This document shows, piece after piece, positions 34,628-42,424 of a DNA stretch of 64,000 nucleotides. How positions within the stretch are numbered: position 1 is the first letter of the stretch; each line of letters opens with the position of its first letter. Origin of the DNA: Rhodothermales bacterium (GTDB lineage: Bacteria > Bacteroidota > Rhodothermia > Rhodothermales > UBA10348); contig JANQQV010000020.1 of assembly GCA_028284865.1 (NCBI GenBank), positions 62,001 to 126,000 on the forward strand. The letters are read 5' to 3'. The position numbers and the translations under genes were made by a program. The notes beneath the pieces were generated by a model. It searched no databases, had not been told where the DNA came from, and was given only the letters and a program-made list of their open reading frames with translations.

Positions 34628-36331
34628 ATGAAGCTCGTCAGCACGCAGCTTTCCTATTTCTTCAGCGACAAAACCGTCCGGCGCAATGTGCGGGCGCTGC
34701 TGAAGTACGTGGCCTTTGTGGCGATTGTGATTGTGGTCTTTGCAGAGCTGTTCCACCTGATCATGGTGCACGTCGAGGGCCAGGAGCACTCGTGGTTCAC
34801 CGGCCTCTACTGGACGCTGACGGTGATGAGCACGCTGGGCTTTGGCGATATCACGTTCCAGAGCGATCTGGGGCGAATCTTCAGTATGGTTGTTCTGGTT
34901 TCCGGGATCGTGCTGCTGCTGATTGTGCTGCCGTTCGCGTTCATTCGCTTCTTCTATGCGCCCTGGCTGGAGACGCAGATTCGCCACCGAGCTCCAAAGA
35001 GGGTGCCTGCCGACACGACAGGCCACGTGATCATCTGTGCCTACGACACGATTGCCCCGGGATTGATTGAGCGCCTCAAAGAGAAGGACATTCCTTATTT
35101 CGTCCTCGAGCCGGACCCAACGCTTGCCTCAGACCGACACTTGGACGGGATTTCGACGATCGTTGGTGACCTGGATAACAGAGCGACGTATCAGGCTCTG
35201 CGGCTGGATAAAGCGCGGATGGTGGTGGCCAACCGAGAAGACACGGTCAATACGAACATTATCCTCACTGTCAGGGAGGTTGCGCCGAATGTACCCATCA
35301 TTGCGACGGCCGGAAAGGAACACTCGGTTGATGTTCTCAAGCTGAGTGGGGCTGATCATGTTCTTTGCCTGAAGAAATTCCTGGGCGAACAACTTGCAAA
35401 CCGTGTTACTGCTTCCCGTGCTCATTCGTATGTCGTCGGTCAATTGAAGGACCTCCTGATCGCCGAATTGCCGTTGCACCGCACGCCGTTTGCCGGAAAG
35501 ACGATCCGGGAAACGAAATTGCGCGAGATCTCGGGGGTGAGCATCATCGGGGTCTGGGAGCAAGGCCGAATGAAGCCAGCCCGACCGGATATCCCGCTGA
35601 CCGACTCCAGTGTTCTGGTCATCATCGGCACCGAAGCTCAGCTAGAAGAGCTCGATGACCTGCTCCTCATTTACAACATCAACGACAATCCGGTGCTCAT
35701 TATCGGTGGTGGCGTGGTGGGTACGGCGGCGGCGAAAGCCCTGCAAGAGCAGGACGTACCGGTCCACATTGTTGAGCAAAACCCGGCAATCTGCAAACGC
35801 GCTGGAGCTCATTGCCAGGCCGTTTTCGTCGGGGATGCGGAGGACTATGACCTACTGAATGAAGCCGGCGTCCTGGAGGCTCCTTCTGTGTTGCTGACGA
35901 CCCATGACGATGCGATGAACATTTATCTGGCTTCGTACTGCCGGCAGCTGAATCCTGATATACGCCTCGTCAGCCGCATTACGCACGAGCGCAATATGGA
36001 AGCCATCCACCGCGCCGGAGCTGACTTTGTATTGAGCTACGCCTCACTGGGCGTGGAATCCATCTATTCCATCCTGCAGGGCAAAGAGCTCATCATGCTT
36101 GCTGAGGGCGTCGACCTATTCTCGGTAGAGCTGCCGCGCTCGTTGTATGGCAAAGAGCTGGCCGATACGGACATCGGCGCCAAGACAGGACTCAATGTCG
36201 TGGCCATGCAAGGTGATGGTGAGATTCGCACCAATCTGTCAGGCTCGACAGTACTTGAACCTGGTACGGAGCTCCTGATGCTAGGTAGCAATCAGCAGCG
36301 GCAGGAGTTTATCGAGGTGTTTGGGGAGTGA
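34628..36331 (+). CDS. Two-TM potassium channel subunit with two RCK (TrkA-N/TrkA-C) domains
   Basis: 567 residues from ATG 34628; an ATG at 34571 gives a prefix of 19 residues with no membrane or domain sense. TM1 at 26-46, pore helix and selectivity filter 'TLGFGD' (69-74, in place of TVGYGD), TM2 at 83-108. The first Rossmann/RCK domain starts near 133 ('HVIICAYDTIAPGLIERL') without the G-x-G-x-x-G glycines. A second RCK near 357 has an intact 'VLIIGGGVVGTAAAKAL'. Each is followed by a TrkA-C-like part. Tandem RCKs in one chain mean a tetramer carries the full eight-domain gating ring. It is predicted to be a ligand-gated K+ (or related cation) channel. Confidence 0.93.
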   Translation: MKLVSTQLSYFFSDKTVRRNVRALLKYVAFVAIVIVVFAELFHLIMVHVEGQEHSWFTGLYWTLTVMSTLGFGDITFQSDLGRIFSMVVLVSGIVLLLIVLPFAFIRFFYAPWLETQIRHRAPKRVPADTTGHVIICAYDTIAPGLIERLKEKDIPYFVLEPDPTLASDRHLDGISTIVGDLDNRATYQALRLDKARMVVANREDTVNTNIILTVREVAPNVPIIATAGKEHSVDVLKLSGADHVLCLKKFLGEQLANRVTASRAHSYVVGQLKDLLIAELPLHRTPFAGKTIRETKLREISGVSIIGVWEQGRMKPARPDIPLTDSSVLVIIGTEAQLEELDDLLLIYNINDNPVLIIGGGVVGTAAAKALQEQDVPVHIVEQNPAICKRAGAHCQAVFVGDAEDYDLLNEAGVLEAPSVLLTTHDDAMNIYLASYCRQLNPDIRLVSRITHERNMEAIHRAGADFVLSYASLGVESIYSILQGKELIMLAEGVDLFSVELPRSLYGKELADTDIGAKTGLNVVAMQGDGEIRTNLSGSTVLEPGTELLMLGSNQQRQEFIEVFGE

Positions 36332-36367
36332 TGGATTAGTGTAGGGAGCTTCTGCAGTTGGACTCAA

Positions 36368-39064
36368 CTAGTCGTCCTGAGGGAACGAGTTAAACCAGTT
36401 GACCACAACTTCCAGATCTCTGGCAGGCCTCCCAGCATCGCCCTCGTCTAATGAAGCGCTATTGATAAACGCTAGAAAACGTTCCTCCAGCGGATGGACA
36501 TCAAATTGTCGCAAAGCGTCAACTGGAGCGGAAGTTATTTGTACCGGCACGCCTGCTGTTCCACGCTCTACATCTACCGGAATGCGAGACAAGGTGAATT
36601 GATCCACAGCCGTGTAGACGGCTGTGCCATCGCTCGACCAGTGTACTTTTTTGGCACCCGGTGCAAATTCAAACCGGTCTTCTCCACCGGGAAATCGCTG
36701 AATGACCAAATTGGTCTCCGGATCACCGCTTTCGTACGCAATCCATTGGCCATCAGGTGACAGCTGCGCGTAGTCATAGTCGGTACTACTCTTCTGAAAC
36801 GGATAAGCCCGGCGAGTATCAACATCGAGATAGTTTACGTCCGTCTGATTAAGCTCCCCCGAATTAAACAGGATGGTTGAGCCATCAGACGACCAGAAAG
36901 TCGCGTCCAGAAATTCTTCAGAGGAGTGAAGGGTGTCAGCAACGCTCAGGTCTTCAATCGACGTGCGAATCAAATGCATTCCCGTTCCATCGGTATAGAC
37001 AAAGTGCTCACCGTCCGGAGCCCAAACAGCATAGCTGGCACTTTCCAGGATGCGCTCAACGGTGCCCAGAGTGGTGTTCATGAGCCATATCTCACTGAAC
37101 GAATTGGGAACAACATCTCCAACCATCAGCAAGGCTTGCTTTCCATCAGGACTGAGGTCCATGGATTGATAGTTTCGATTGTCTGTATTGAGTTGAGTGA
37201 TAGATCCCTGTTCATCAATCCAATACGGGGTCCTGGTCGAATTCCCACTAGCTCCAGTGCTTCTCTGTTTTATCAGAATACCGTTATCAGACACATCGTA
37301 TTCAGGATTGAACGGGTTGTTGAGCGCCGACATAACCTCATCCATGACAACGACCCGATTACCTTCGGGGAGGCCTGAATCAAGGTCGAATCGAATCGCA
37401 TACAGCAATCCTGATTCCCAATAAACAAGGTGGCCAGTTGACACGTATCGAGGGGACACCCCTCCGAAAACGACAGGCTCGGCTTCGCCAGACTTGGTGT
37501 CATACCGATAGATATCACCCGCAGGCGATTCTCCTCCTAGAACTCCTCTGGTAAATAGAACATGTCGATCACCCGGCAACACGTAAGCATTGGTGACCCA
37601 GTCTTGGATTCCATTCAGGGTCTCAGTTTGCCAAAGTATCTCAAGGTCGCCGCCATCTGACGAAACCCGAGCTAGTCGGCCCTGGGACATCCCAAAATAG
37701 ATGTGTCCATCAGCTGCCCAGTGCGATCCCGATATCCCAACAAACCTGCCGTCGCTTCGCCCTCCGTCAATCGATACAATTACTCGACGAGACCCTCCTG
37801 CGACGTCGGTTTTCATTAGTTGACCAGATCCTTCATCGTAATACGAAATCCAATTCCCGTCTGGTGAAAAGGCGATATCTCTAGCCGTGGTCAGATCCAA
37901 CAAAAGCACTTCGTCTTCATTTTCCGTAGTCCGGCGTAAATGGATACCGCTGCGGGAGACGTATGCAAGTCGCGTTCCATCACGAGAGATGATCAGCGAG
38001 TTTCTTGAACGATGGGTGGGATTATCAGCCAATTCAACGGAGAAGCGTAAGACAGGCAGATCGGGCACAACGGGTACTGGCTTCAGCAACCAGGTAATTC
38101 CTACCCCCAGGATGAGAGCCCCTATGATTGTGCCGTAAGCCCAACCTGGTAGACCAGAAGCACTTGGAGCAGCATGTAAGCTAGCTGCACTCATCGCTGA
38201 CATCGACCGGGTGGAGAGTCCACCTTCGGACAAGTCCACCGTTTTGAGGTCTACCAGCAGATCGCTAGCAGATTGGTATCTGTATCCGGCGTCCTTTGCC
38301 AGCAGCTTATTCACAATCCACTCGAGCTGCATGGGCACTCCCGTACGAACTGCAGTGAGTGGTTCCGGAGCTTCATTCAGAATGCTGTAGACGACGGCCT
38401 GTTCATAGTCACCTGCGAACGGAAGTCGGCCCGCCACCAACTCGTACAACATCGTGCCCAGCGAGTATAGATCCGTGCGGCCATCGACCTCTTCACCTCG
38501 TGCTTGCTCTGGACTCATGTACGCAACCGTCCCGAGCGTGGACCCCATGCGTGTCAGCATGGTCGACTGGTTTGTCTTGGCCAATCCAAAGTCGAGGACT
38601 TTCGCAATGCCATCCTCCGTGATCATGACATTAGCACTCTTAATGTCACGGTGCACGATGCCCTTGGCGTGCGCAGCTTTCAAGGCCTCGGCTACTTGCG
38701 ATGCGATCTTGACAGCATCAGAAAGTGCGAGTGGTGCGTCCTTGATACGGTCCTGAAGTGTTCCTCCTGCGATGTACTCCATTGCGATGAATGGAGACGG
38801 AAGCGTGCCATGCGGAGCGTCTGAAGGCACCGCTTCATCGATCTGGTAGATCTGGGCGATGTTCGGGTGGTTGAGGGCGGCTGCCGCCTTGGCCTCACGG
38901 TAGAATCGTGCTCGGTCATCTTCGCTAGCCAATGCTGCCGCTGGGAGCACCTTTATTGCGACATCCCGATCCAGCTTCGTGTCCCGAGCCTGATACACAA
39001 TGCCCATGCCGCCGCGGCCTAGCTCAGCGGTGACTTCATAATGCGAAATGGAATGGCCAATCAT
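36368..39064 (-). CDS. Membrane Ser/Thr protein kinase with extracytoplasmic TolB-like propeller (paralog 1)
   Basis: 898 residues. An N-terminal PknB-type kinase has 'LGRGGMGIVYQA' (15-26), catalytic Lys38 (VAIK), 'HRD' 138-140, 'DFG' 158-160 and 'MSPEQARGEE'. A membrane segment at ~308-327 ('YGTIIGALILGVGITWLL') is followed by a ~570-residue WD40/TolB-like propeller outside ('RDIAFSPDGNWISYYDEG', 'SPDGQWIAYES'). This layout fits a receptor kinase that reads a periplasmic signal and phosphorylates cytoplasmic Ser/Thr targets. Signal and targets are unknown. It is paralogous to the next gene and converges on the K+ channel gene (36 bases apart). Confidence 0.95.
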   Translation of the reverse strand: MIGHSISHYEVTAELGRGGMGIVYQARDTKLDRDVAIKVLPAAALASEDDRARFYREAKAAAALNHPNIAQIYQIDEAVPSDAPHGTLPSPFIAMEYIAGGTLQDRIKDAPLALSDAVKIASQVAEALKAAHAKGIVHRDIKSANVMITEDGIAKVLDFGLAKTNQSTMLTRMGSTLGTVAYMSPEQARGEEVDGRTDLYSLGTMLYELVAGRLPFAGDYEQAVVYSILNEAPEPLTAVRTGVPMQLEWIVNKLLAKDAGYRYQSASDLLVDLKTVDLSEGGLSTRSMSAMSAASLHAAPSASGLPGWAYGTIIGALILGVGITWLLKPVPVVPDLPVLRFSVELADNPTHRSRNSLIISRDGTRLAYVSRSGIHLRRTTENEDEVLLLDLTTARDIAFSPDGNWISYYDEGSGQLMKTDVAGGSRRVIVSIDGGRSDGRFVGISGSHWAADGHIYFGMSQGRLARVSSDGGDLEILWQTETLNGIQDWVTNAYVLPGDRHVLFTRGVLGGESPAGDIYRYDTKSGEAEPVVFGGVSPRYVSTGHLVYWESGLLYAIRFDLDSGLPEGNRVVVMDEVMSALNNPFNPEYDVSDNGILIKQRSTGASGNSTRTPYWIDEQGSITQLNTDNRNYQSMDLSPDGKQALLMVGDVVPNSFSEIWLMNTTLGTVERILESASYAVWAPDGEHFVYTDGTGMHLIRTSIEDLSVADTLHSSEEFLDATFWSSDGSTILFNSGELNQTDVNYLDVDTRRAYPFQKSSTDYDYAQLSPDGQWIAYESGDPETNLVIQRFPGGEDRFEFAPGAKKVHWSSDGTAVYTAVDQFTLSRIPVDVERGTAGVPVQITSAPVDALRQFDVHPLEERFLAFINSASLDEGDAGRPARDLEVVVNWFNSFPQDD

Positions 39065-39161
39065 ACAATGCTCAGAGATTGGCTCAAGAAAGGGAATCGG
39101 TTGGCAATTAGAAAATCTCCCTCAAGTCGATTCAATCGGAATTTGTCCCCGCAGGGACGAA

Positions 39162-41777
39162 CTACTCCGACTCCAGTGACGCGGCATAGTTTTGCCACCA
39201 GTGCAGAACGCTGTAATCGTCAACGTAATCTGCGCCGATTGTCAAGAATCTGTCCGGAAGGACAGCGACCAGCTCAGAAGCCGTCCCATCAATGGTGAAC
39301 ACCGATTCGATGGGTCCCGTCACAGTGAAACCACCTTCATAAGTGTATGGCGCCCTGATCACTTGGCCGTCCTGATGACCGTAAAGGTAGTCTCCCGAAG
39401 GTCCCCATCGATCCAGCTCGGAAGGGACCTCGTATCTATCGAGTGTATCGAAGTTGATGACCCACCTCCTGTCATCCATTCCGAAAGTAAAATATCTGCC
39501 GTCAGGTGAAAAATACCCTCCTGAAAAAGAGGCTGTGGAAAGTCCTGAGTCGATGGTTCTTTCTTGCATCGATACTTCGTTTCGAATTCGAACAATCGCA
39601 CTATCGAGCCCCTGGGATGGCACGATGTAATACGATCGTCTTCTGTCGGGCGAATACTTTTTATGGAAATGACGCTCTATCTCCGTCTCATTTCCGATTC
39701 CATTCACCTGGACGCTAAAAAACTGTGCGACCTCCACTCCAGGGGTTATGAACTCGATCCTCGATTCGTCTGCGCTCCAACGCGGGTTTTCAATTCCGGG
39801 CCGTGCATCGACCACGGTTTCCAGTTCACCGGTGCGAGCATTCATAATGACGATGCTGCGGGTAATGGAAGACCCTGAAAGATGAACTGTGCCTACCAGA
39901 TGGCTTCCAGCGCGGTTGGAAGACCAGGCATTTGAAAATTCAGGTAGCACCCTGGAATCAAGGAGCTCACCTTCCAGTGAATACGTTTTCAGCACCTGCT
40001 TCGCCTCGGAAACATCAAAGTATAGCAGGTCGCCGTCCGCTGTTGTCTGGTATCTAACCCAGTCAGCTTGCGGAAGTACGTCGACCGGACGACCTAACGA
40101 TTCTACAGCTTGGAGGTTAACCGATTGAAGGAGCAGCTCTCCGCCATCCTCAAACTGGTAGGCCACATAATTGGCACCAACAAATACGCCATTCATTCCA
40201 CCTTCAGCAATGACATGTGATTCTCCCGATCGAGATTCGTACACATACATGATGGGCGGACTACCGTCCAGGAATTCGTGGTTGTAAAGGAGTAGGCCAT
40301 TCTCATGGCTTACATCGGAGAAGTACAATCCGCCGCCCCGTTCATCGCCTCGAATATCTACAAAAGGCTGTTTGGTTGACGAGGTGATATCGAACGTAAA
40401 TGAATGTCGATGCCCCCGTGCACGCCCACCAACCGTATTGTCGTCCAGCCAGAACATGGAATCCAGCGAATCAGGAATCGTCTGTGGTCGTCCGTTTGGT
40501 AGCAGGATGAATTCTGACCTCCTTTCATCGCCATCCTCGCCCAGGAAGACGTATGCCAGTCGCGTACCGTCAGGACTCAATACAGGCCACCAGGCATGCG
40601 AGACAATCAAACTTTGTTCGCCGGTCTCCAAATCAAGCTGGAAAATCCCGATCACTCCCGAGGTGTCTATTCCGCCGAAATAGATCAGCGATTCTTCTGC
40701 GTTCATCTGAGGAAAATACCCATCCTGAACTCCCGGAATCCGCAACTCGAGCTTCCTGAGTTGGGAATCCTGAACCGTTTCGTGATTGCCGAAGCCCCAG
40801 AATGAAAGGGACACCAGTAGCGCGGTCGCAACCACGGAGACTCCGATATGCAGCAAAGAAGGCGACGACTGCTTCGATCCAGCAACAGCGGCCGAAGGTG
40901 TTGCTTTGGACGTCGTTCGTGAAGTCGTTGAAAGTCGACCCGAAACGATATCAATGTTTTCGAGGTCAACGATCAAGTCTGTTGCCGACTGATACCTTGA
41001 TCTCTCCTCTTTCGCCATACACTTGTTCACAATGCGTTCCAATTCCATCGGTACGCCAGTGCGAAGTGCGGTGAGAGCTTCGGGGTCCTGGTTTAGTATT
41101 TCATAGACAACAGCCTGTTCGTAGGTACCCGGAAACGGAGAGCGACCGGAAACCAACTCGTACAAAATCACGCCGAGCGACCAGAGATCCGTCCTTGCAT
41201 CGACCTCCTCTCCTCTAGCCTGTTCGGGGCTCATGTAGGCCACCGTCCCGACCGTCGTTCCCATTCGTGTCAGTTTTGTCGACTGGGATGTCTGGGCCAA
41301 ACCAAAGTCTAACACCTTCGCAACTCCATCAGTCGTCAACATGACGTTTTGACTCTTGATGTCGCGGTGCACAATTCCTTTTTTATGCGCCGCTTCGAGA
41401 GCGGAGGCAATCTCCCGGGCAATCCGGACCGCCTTCTTCAGATCCATAGGGCCCGATTCAATCACCGACGAAAGTGCTTCACCGTCGATGAATTCCATGG
41501 CTATGAATGGCCGGAGCTCCTCATCTCTTGCTCCCTCCGGCACGGCCTCGTCGATCTCAAAAACACTGGCAATGTGCGGATGGTGGAGCTGGGCTGAAGC
41601 CTTTGCCTCTCGATAAAAGCGGGCTCTATCGTCCGCGTTCGCTAACGCCGCAGCTGGCAGAACTTTGATCGCCACCGTTCTGTCGAGCTTCGTATCCGCA
41701 GCACGATACACTATTCCCATTCCGCCGCGGCCGAGTTCGGATTCGATCCTGTAATGAGATAAGTGCTTACCGACCAT
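39162..41777 (-). CDS. Membrane Ser/Thr protein kinase with extracytoplasmic propeller (paralog 2)
   Basis: 871 residues with the same architecture as the gene just downstream. Kinase motifs: 'LGRGGMGIVYRA', Lys38, 'HRD' 137-139, 'DFG' 157-159, 'YMSPEQARGEEVDARTDLW'. A membrane segment at ~309-328 ('HIGVSVVATALLVSLSFWGF') precedes a long strand-rich extracytoplasmic part with blades such as 'SPDGTRLAYVFLGEDG' and 'SPDRRRSYYIVP'. The kinase halves of the two paralogs agree at most positions, whereas the sensor halves are much more divergent. This suggests duplication followed by sensor specialisation. Two inverted repeats lie upstream of its start (41790-41816 and 41929-41947). Confidence 0.95.
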   Translation of the reverse strand: MVGKHLSHYRIESELGRGGMGIVYRAADTKLDRTVAIKVLPAAALANADDRARFYREAKASAQLHHPHIASVFEIDEAVPEGARDEELRPFIAMEFIDGEALSSVIESGPMDLKKAVRIAREIASALEAAHKKGIVHRDIKSQNVMLTTDGVAKVLDFGLAQTSQSTKLTRMGTTVGTVAYMSPEQARGEEVDARTDLWSLGVILYELVSGRSPFPGTYEQAVVYEILNQDPEALTALRTGVPMELERIVNKCMAKEERSRYQSATDLIVDLENIDIVSGRLSTTSRTTSKATPSAAVAGSKQSSPSLLHIGVSVVATALLVSLSFWGFGNHETVQDSQLRKLELRIPGVQDGYFPQMNAEESLIYFGGIDTSGVIGIFQLDLETGEQSLIVSHAWWPVLSPDGTRLAYVFLGEDGDERRSEFILLPNGRPQTIPDSLDSMFWLDDNTVGGRARGHRHSFTFDITSSTKQPFVDIRGDERGGGLYFSDVSHENGLLLYNHEFLDGSPPIMYVYESRSGESHVIAEGGMNGVFVGANYVAYQFEDGGELLLQSVNLQAVESLGRPVDVLPQADWVRYQTTADGDLLYFDVSEAKQVLKTYSLEGELLDSRVLPEFSNAWSSNRAGSHLVGTVHLSGSSITRSIVIMNARTGELETVVDARPGIENPRWSADESRIEFITPGVEVAQFFSVQVNGIGNETEIERHFHKKYSPDRRRSYYIVPSQGLDSAIVRIRNEVSMQERTIDSGLSTASFSGGYFSPDGRYFTFGMDDRRWVINFDTLDRYEVPSELDRWGPSGDYLYGHQDGQVIRAPYTYEGGFTVTGPIESVFTIDGTASELVAVLPDRFLTIGADYVDDYSVLHWWQNYAASLESE

Positions 41778-41789
41778 GATTCATGCTGT

Positions 41790-41816
41790 TAGTGCGCTAG
41801 AAGAAACTGCACTAAT
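41790..41816. promoter_or_regulatory. Inverted repeat 13 bases upstream of the kinase start
   Basis: TTAGTGC and GCACTAA form a perfect 7-bp inverted repeat with a 13-base spacer, very close to the ATG of the kinase at 41777. It could be a protein operator or an RNA stem blocking ribosome access. Confidence 0.35.
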
Positions 41817-41928
41817 CATCGAACACCAAAATCTGCGGTGGTATCGCGGATTGAATCTCTGCCCTATTACACTCCTCTTATTGCCGACAGCCGTAGATGG
41901 TCGCCAGGCTCGGCAAGTAGCGGCCGAA

Positions 41929-41947
41929 TGTAACTGATTGTGTTACA
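41929..41947. promoter_or_regulatory. Dyad TGTAAC-N7-GTTACA overlapping a possible promoter
   Basis: A perfect 6-bp dyad with a 7-base spacer, immediately followed by AATATTTTG. On the plus strand that run resembles a -7/-10 promoter region for the candidate RNA at 41955-42146. On the minus strand it is about 150 bases upstream of the kinase gene. The form is typical of helix-turn-helix operators; the regulator is unknown. Confidence 0.35.
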
Positions 41948-41954
41948 ATATTTT

Positions 41955-42146
41955 GCCCGTTGCAATCGAATCGTCGTTGTGAGCATATCAACGGGGAGTT
42001 TTTCTCTTGCAAAATCAATGCGGAGAATCAGGCAGTTGGGAAATCGCCAAGCGTGATGAGGGATTACGCTCGCTGCGCTCGCGTGCATCCCTGAGTACTC
42101 CTTAGCAATGTGAACCCCGGCCCGCTCTGCGGGCTCTGGGGTTTCT
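41955..42146 (+). ncRNA. Candidate structured non-coding RNA
   Basis: No convincing coding frame was seen on the plus strand across ~190 bases between a promoter-like run (TACAATATTTTG) and a good plus-strand terminator. Internal pairing is consistent with one folded RNA. CGTTGC (41958-41963) pairs with GCAATG (42105-42110) as a closing stem; CGTTG (41975-41979) pairs with CAACG (41989-41993); and GGGAT-ACGC (42060-42069) pairs with GCGT-ATCCC (42081-42091). The length and enclosed shape would suit a 6S-like RNA, but I could not match a known family, so the call stays generic. Confidence 0.35.
42113..42146 (+). terminator. Plus-strand intrinsic terminator
   Basis: AACCCC-GG-CCCGC, loop TCT, GCGGG-CTCT-GGGGTT, then TTCTTTC. 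The U-rich end is on the plus strand only. No plus-strand protein gene precedes it, which is the main reason to suspect a non-coding transcript here. Confidence 0.6.
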
Positions 42147-42188
42147 TTCATGCTCCTCCCGGAGCAAGCTCCGTCCGGACCAAACAAG

Positions 42189-42220
42189 AAACCCCAGCTG
42201 CCTTTTGGCAGCCGGGGTTT
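42189..42220 (-). terminator. Terminator of the tRNA-Ser (and possibly alaS) transcript
   Basis: AAACCCC-GCTGCC hairpin with one mismatch and a 4-5 base loop, beginning about 11 bases past the tRNA 3' end on the minus strand. It ends in TTT-CTTGTTT. It may work in both directions because the other strand also ends in TTT. Confidence 0.6.
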
Positions 42221-42230
42221 ACGTTGCACG

Positions 42231-42317
42231 CGGAGAGGGAGGGATTCGAACCCTCGGTACCCCAAAGGGCACAACGGTTTTCGAGACCGCCCCGTTCGAC
42301 CACTCCGGCACCTCTCC
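42231..42317 (-). tRNA. tRNA-Ser (anticodon CGA)
   Basis: 87-nt class II tRNA on the minus strand. The acceptor stem GGAGAGG/CCTCTCC is perfect with discriminator G. The D arm starts GCCGGAGTGGTCGAACGG. The anticodon arm has CT-CGA-AA between GCGGT and ACCGT. A long variable arm (GTGCCCTTTGGGGTAC) and a T arm with GGTTCGAATCC follow. Anticodon CGA reads UCG serine codons. The 3' CCA is not encoded. It follows alaS by about 107 bases on the same strand and precedes a terminator, so the two may share a transcript. Confidence 0.97.
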
Positions 42318-42424
42318 GGGGAGAAATCTAGGGCTCTATCTCATTCGGTCCAACGTGGGACCGGTCAAGTGTTTTCGAAGAACGTCGGGGAACGGACTAC
42401 AAGAAGGCCGCTCAATCCAGCGAA

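Noticed and set aside
42064-42084. GC-rich CGCTCGCTGCGCTCGCG motif considered as a REP-like mobile repeat
   Set aside because: Only one copy was noticed in the window; it is better explained as part of the hairpin of the candidate RNA.
41867-42274. 135-residue minus-strand open frame in the intergenic region
   Set aside because: It covers two terminators and part of the tRNA, has no hydrophobic or domain pattern, and conflicts with the structured-RNA reading.
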